Shown here: in pieces, positions 14,350 through 15,042 of the stretch
Layout: each line of letters starts with the position of its first letter
Numbering within the stretch: position 1 is the first letter of the stretch
Origin: Pseudomonadota bacterium
GTDB lineage: Bacteria; Pseudomonadota; Alphaproteobacteria; Caulobacterales; Aquidulcibacteraceae
Assembly: GCA_023410295.1 (NCBI GenBank)
Contig: JAEYPY010000147.1
Location: forward strand, 1-15,042
Length of the DNA stretch: 15,042 bases
Direction of reading: 5' to 3'
Notes under the pieces: generated by a model
The model's database searches: none
Told to the model about the DNA's origin: nothing
Seen by the model: only the letters and a program-made list of their open reading frames with translations
Position numbers and translations under genes: made by a program

Positions 14350-15042
14350 CTAGCCCCAAAGCTCGCTTGTGAACGGCGCAACGACGCCGTGATCGTATGT
14401 CATCGCGCCGATGCGGTCGCTGCGCAACGCCACCGGACCGTCGAGATCGGCGATCCGCGCCTTTTGCGATACGACGAAAGCGGGCGCCATGGCCAGAGAC
14501 GTGCCGAGCATGTTGCCGACCATAACGTCGAGCCCGCGCTCGAGCACCGCGTCGGCCAGCGCCAGCGCCTCAGTGAGGCCGCCGGTCTTGTCGAGCTTGA
14601 TGTTGATGATGTCATAGCGGCGCGCGGCCTGGTCGAACTCGCCGCGATGCAGGCAGCTTTCATCGGCGCAGATCGGCACTTCGCGCGGCATGCCCTCAAG
14701 GCCGCCATCTTCGCCGCGCGGGAGCGGCTGTTCGACCAGTTCGACTTCACACTTGGCGAATTCCGGCAGGCATTCCTGCAGCAATGGCAGGGTGAAGCCT
14801 TGGTTGGCATCGACGACGAGGCGCGCGTCGGGCCGCGCGGCGCGAACGGCGCGCACGCGGTCGATCGGGCGGTCGTGGTTGAGCTTGAGCTTCAAGAGCT
14901 TGTAGCCGGCGAGCGCGGCGGCGGCTTTGCCGGTGTCTTCGGGCGTATCGAGCACGCCGATGGTTTGGCAGGTGGTGAGCGCGCGCGGCGCGAGCTTGGC
15001 CTTGGTCCAGATCGATTGGCCGGTGAGCTTGCACTCCAGATC
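14350..15042 (-). CDS. Dipeptide epimerase-like enolase-superfamily protein, N-terminus cut by window edge
   Basis: The visible 230 residues cover the C-terminal barrel of a mandelate-racemase/enolase-superfamily enzyme, running open to the right edge (no start seen; GTG 14955 is internal). Upstream of it the frame reads DLECKLTGQSIW, the usual barrel entry. Catalytic features: KLK in LLKLKLN (KxK), Asp in VVDANQG, Glu in VELVEQPL, Asp in ICADES, and Lys in INIKLDKTGG, the pattern of L-Ala-D/L-Glu and other dipeptide epimerases. It would racemise the alpha carbon of the second residue of a dipeptide, as in murein peptide recycling. The window lacks about the first 100 residues. It precedes the XRE-cupin gene by 10 bases. 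Substrate specificity cannot be assigned from this part. Confidence 0.85.
   Translation of the reverse strand, partial: DLECKLTGQSIWTKAKLAPRALTTCQTIGVLDTPEDTGKAAAALAGYKLLKLKLNHDRPIDRVRAVRAARPDARLVVDANQGFTLPLLQECLPEFAKCEVELVEQPLPRGEDGGLEGMPREVPICADESCLHRGEFDQAARRYDIINIKLDKTGGLTEALALADAVLERGLDVMVGNMLGTSLAMAPAFVVSQKARIADLDGPVALRSDRIGAMTYDHGVVAPFTSELWG

Overview
The window is GC-rich and tightly packed, and its gene content and base composition suggest an alphaproteobacterium with a chromosomal catabolic region (inference; no rRNA or marker gene is present). I see no RNA genes, CRISPR arrays, insertion sequences or att sites. No gap between genes exceeds 170 bases.

Layout. Left minus-strand unit: two tandem acyl-CoA-dehydrogenase-fold proteins resembling two-component flavin monooxygenases (2198 down to the left edge). 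Divergent plus-strand unit: a lipoprotein peptide/solute-binding protein (2347-3966), a nitrilase-superfamily protein that appears to lack its catalytic cysteine (4007-5083), and a 2Fe-2S ferredoxin (5090-5404). Convergent with it is an isochorismatase-family amidohydrolase (6087-5401). Divergent from that is a plus-strand pair with a 4-base overlap: an FAD aromatic hydroxylase-type monooxygenase (6255-7895) and an aldehyde dehydrogenase (7892-9358). Then comes a minus-strand operon of class III CoA-transferase, LeuC-like and LeuD-like dehydratase subunits (12582-9355), with a divergent HMG-CoA-lyase-family gene (12658-13596). At the right edge a separate minus-strand unit holds a partial dipeptide epimerase-like enolase-superfamily gene and an XRE-cupin regulator.

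How it may work together. The enzyme set reads as a pathway that oxygenates a ring (flavin monooxygenases, ferredoxin), oxidises an aldehyde, hydrolyses an amide, hydrates an unsaturated diacid, activates it with CoA and splits it by a retro-aldol/Claisen-type lyase. One explicit hypothesis is (methyl)maleamate to (methyl)maleate to (citra)malate to its CoA thioester to central metabolites, which would suit degradation of a nitrogen heterocycle. The substrate is not determinable from sequence alone.

The most striking non-coding signal is a shared 22-base dyad motif (GTTGTC-N10-GACAAC type) in all three divergent intergenic regions (2249-2270, 6107-6128, 6179-6200, 12606-12627). It ties these otherwise separate transcription units into one likely regulon. 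The candidate regulator is not certain: the only one visible is the XRE-cupin protein.
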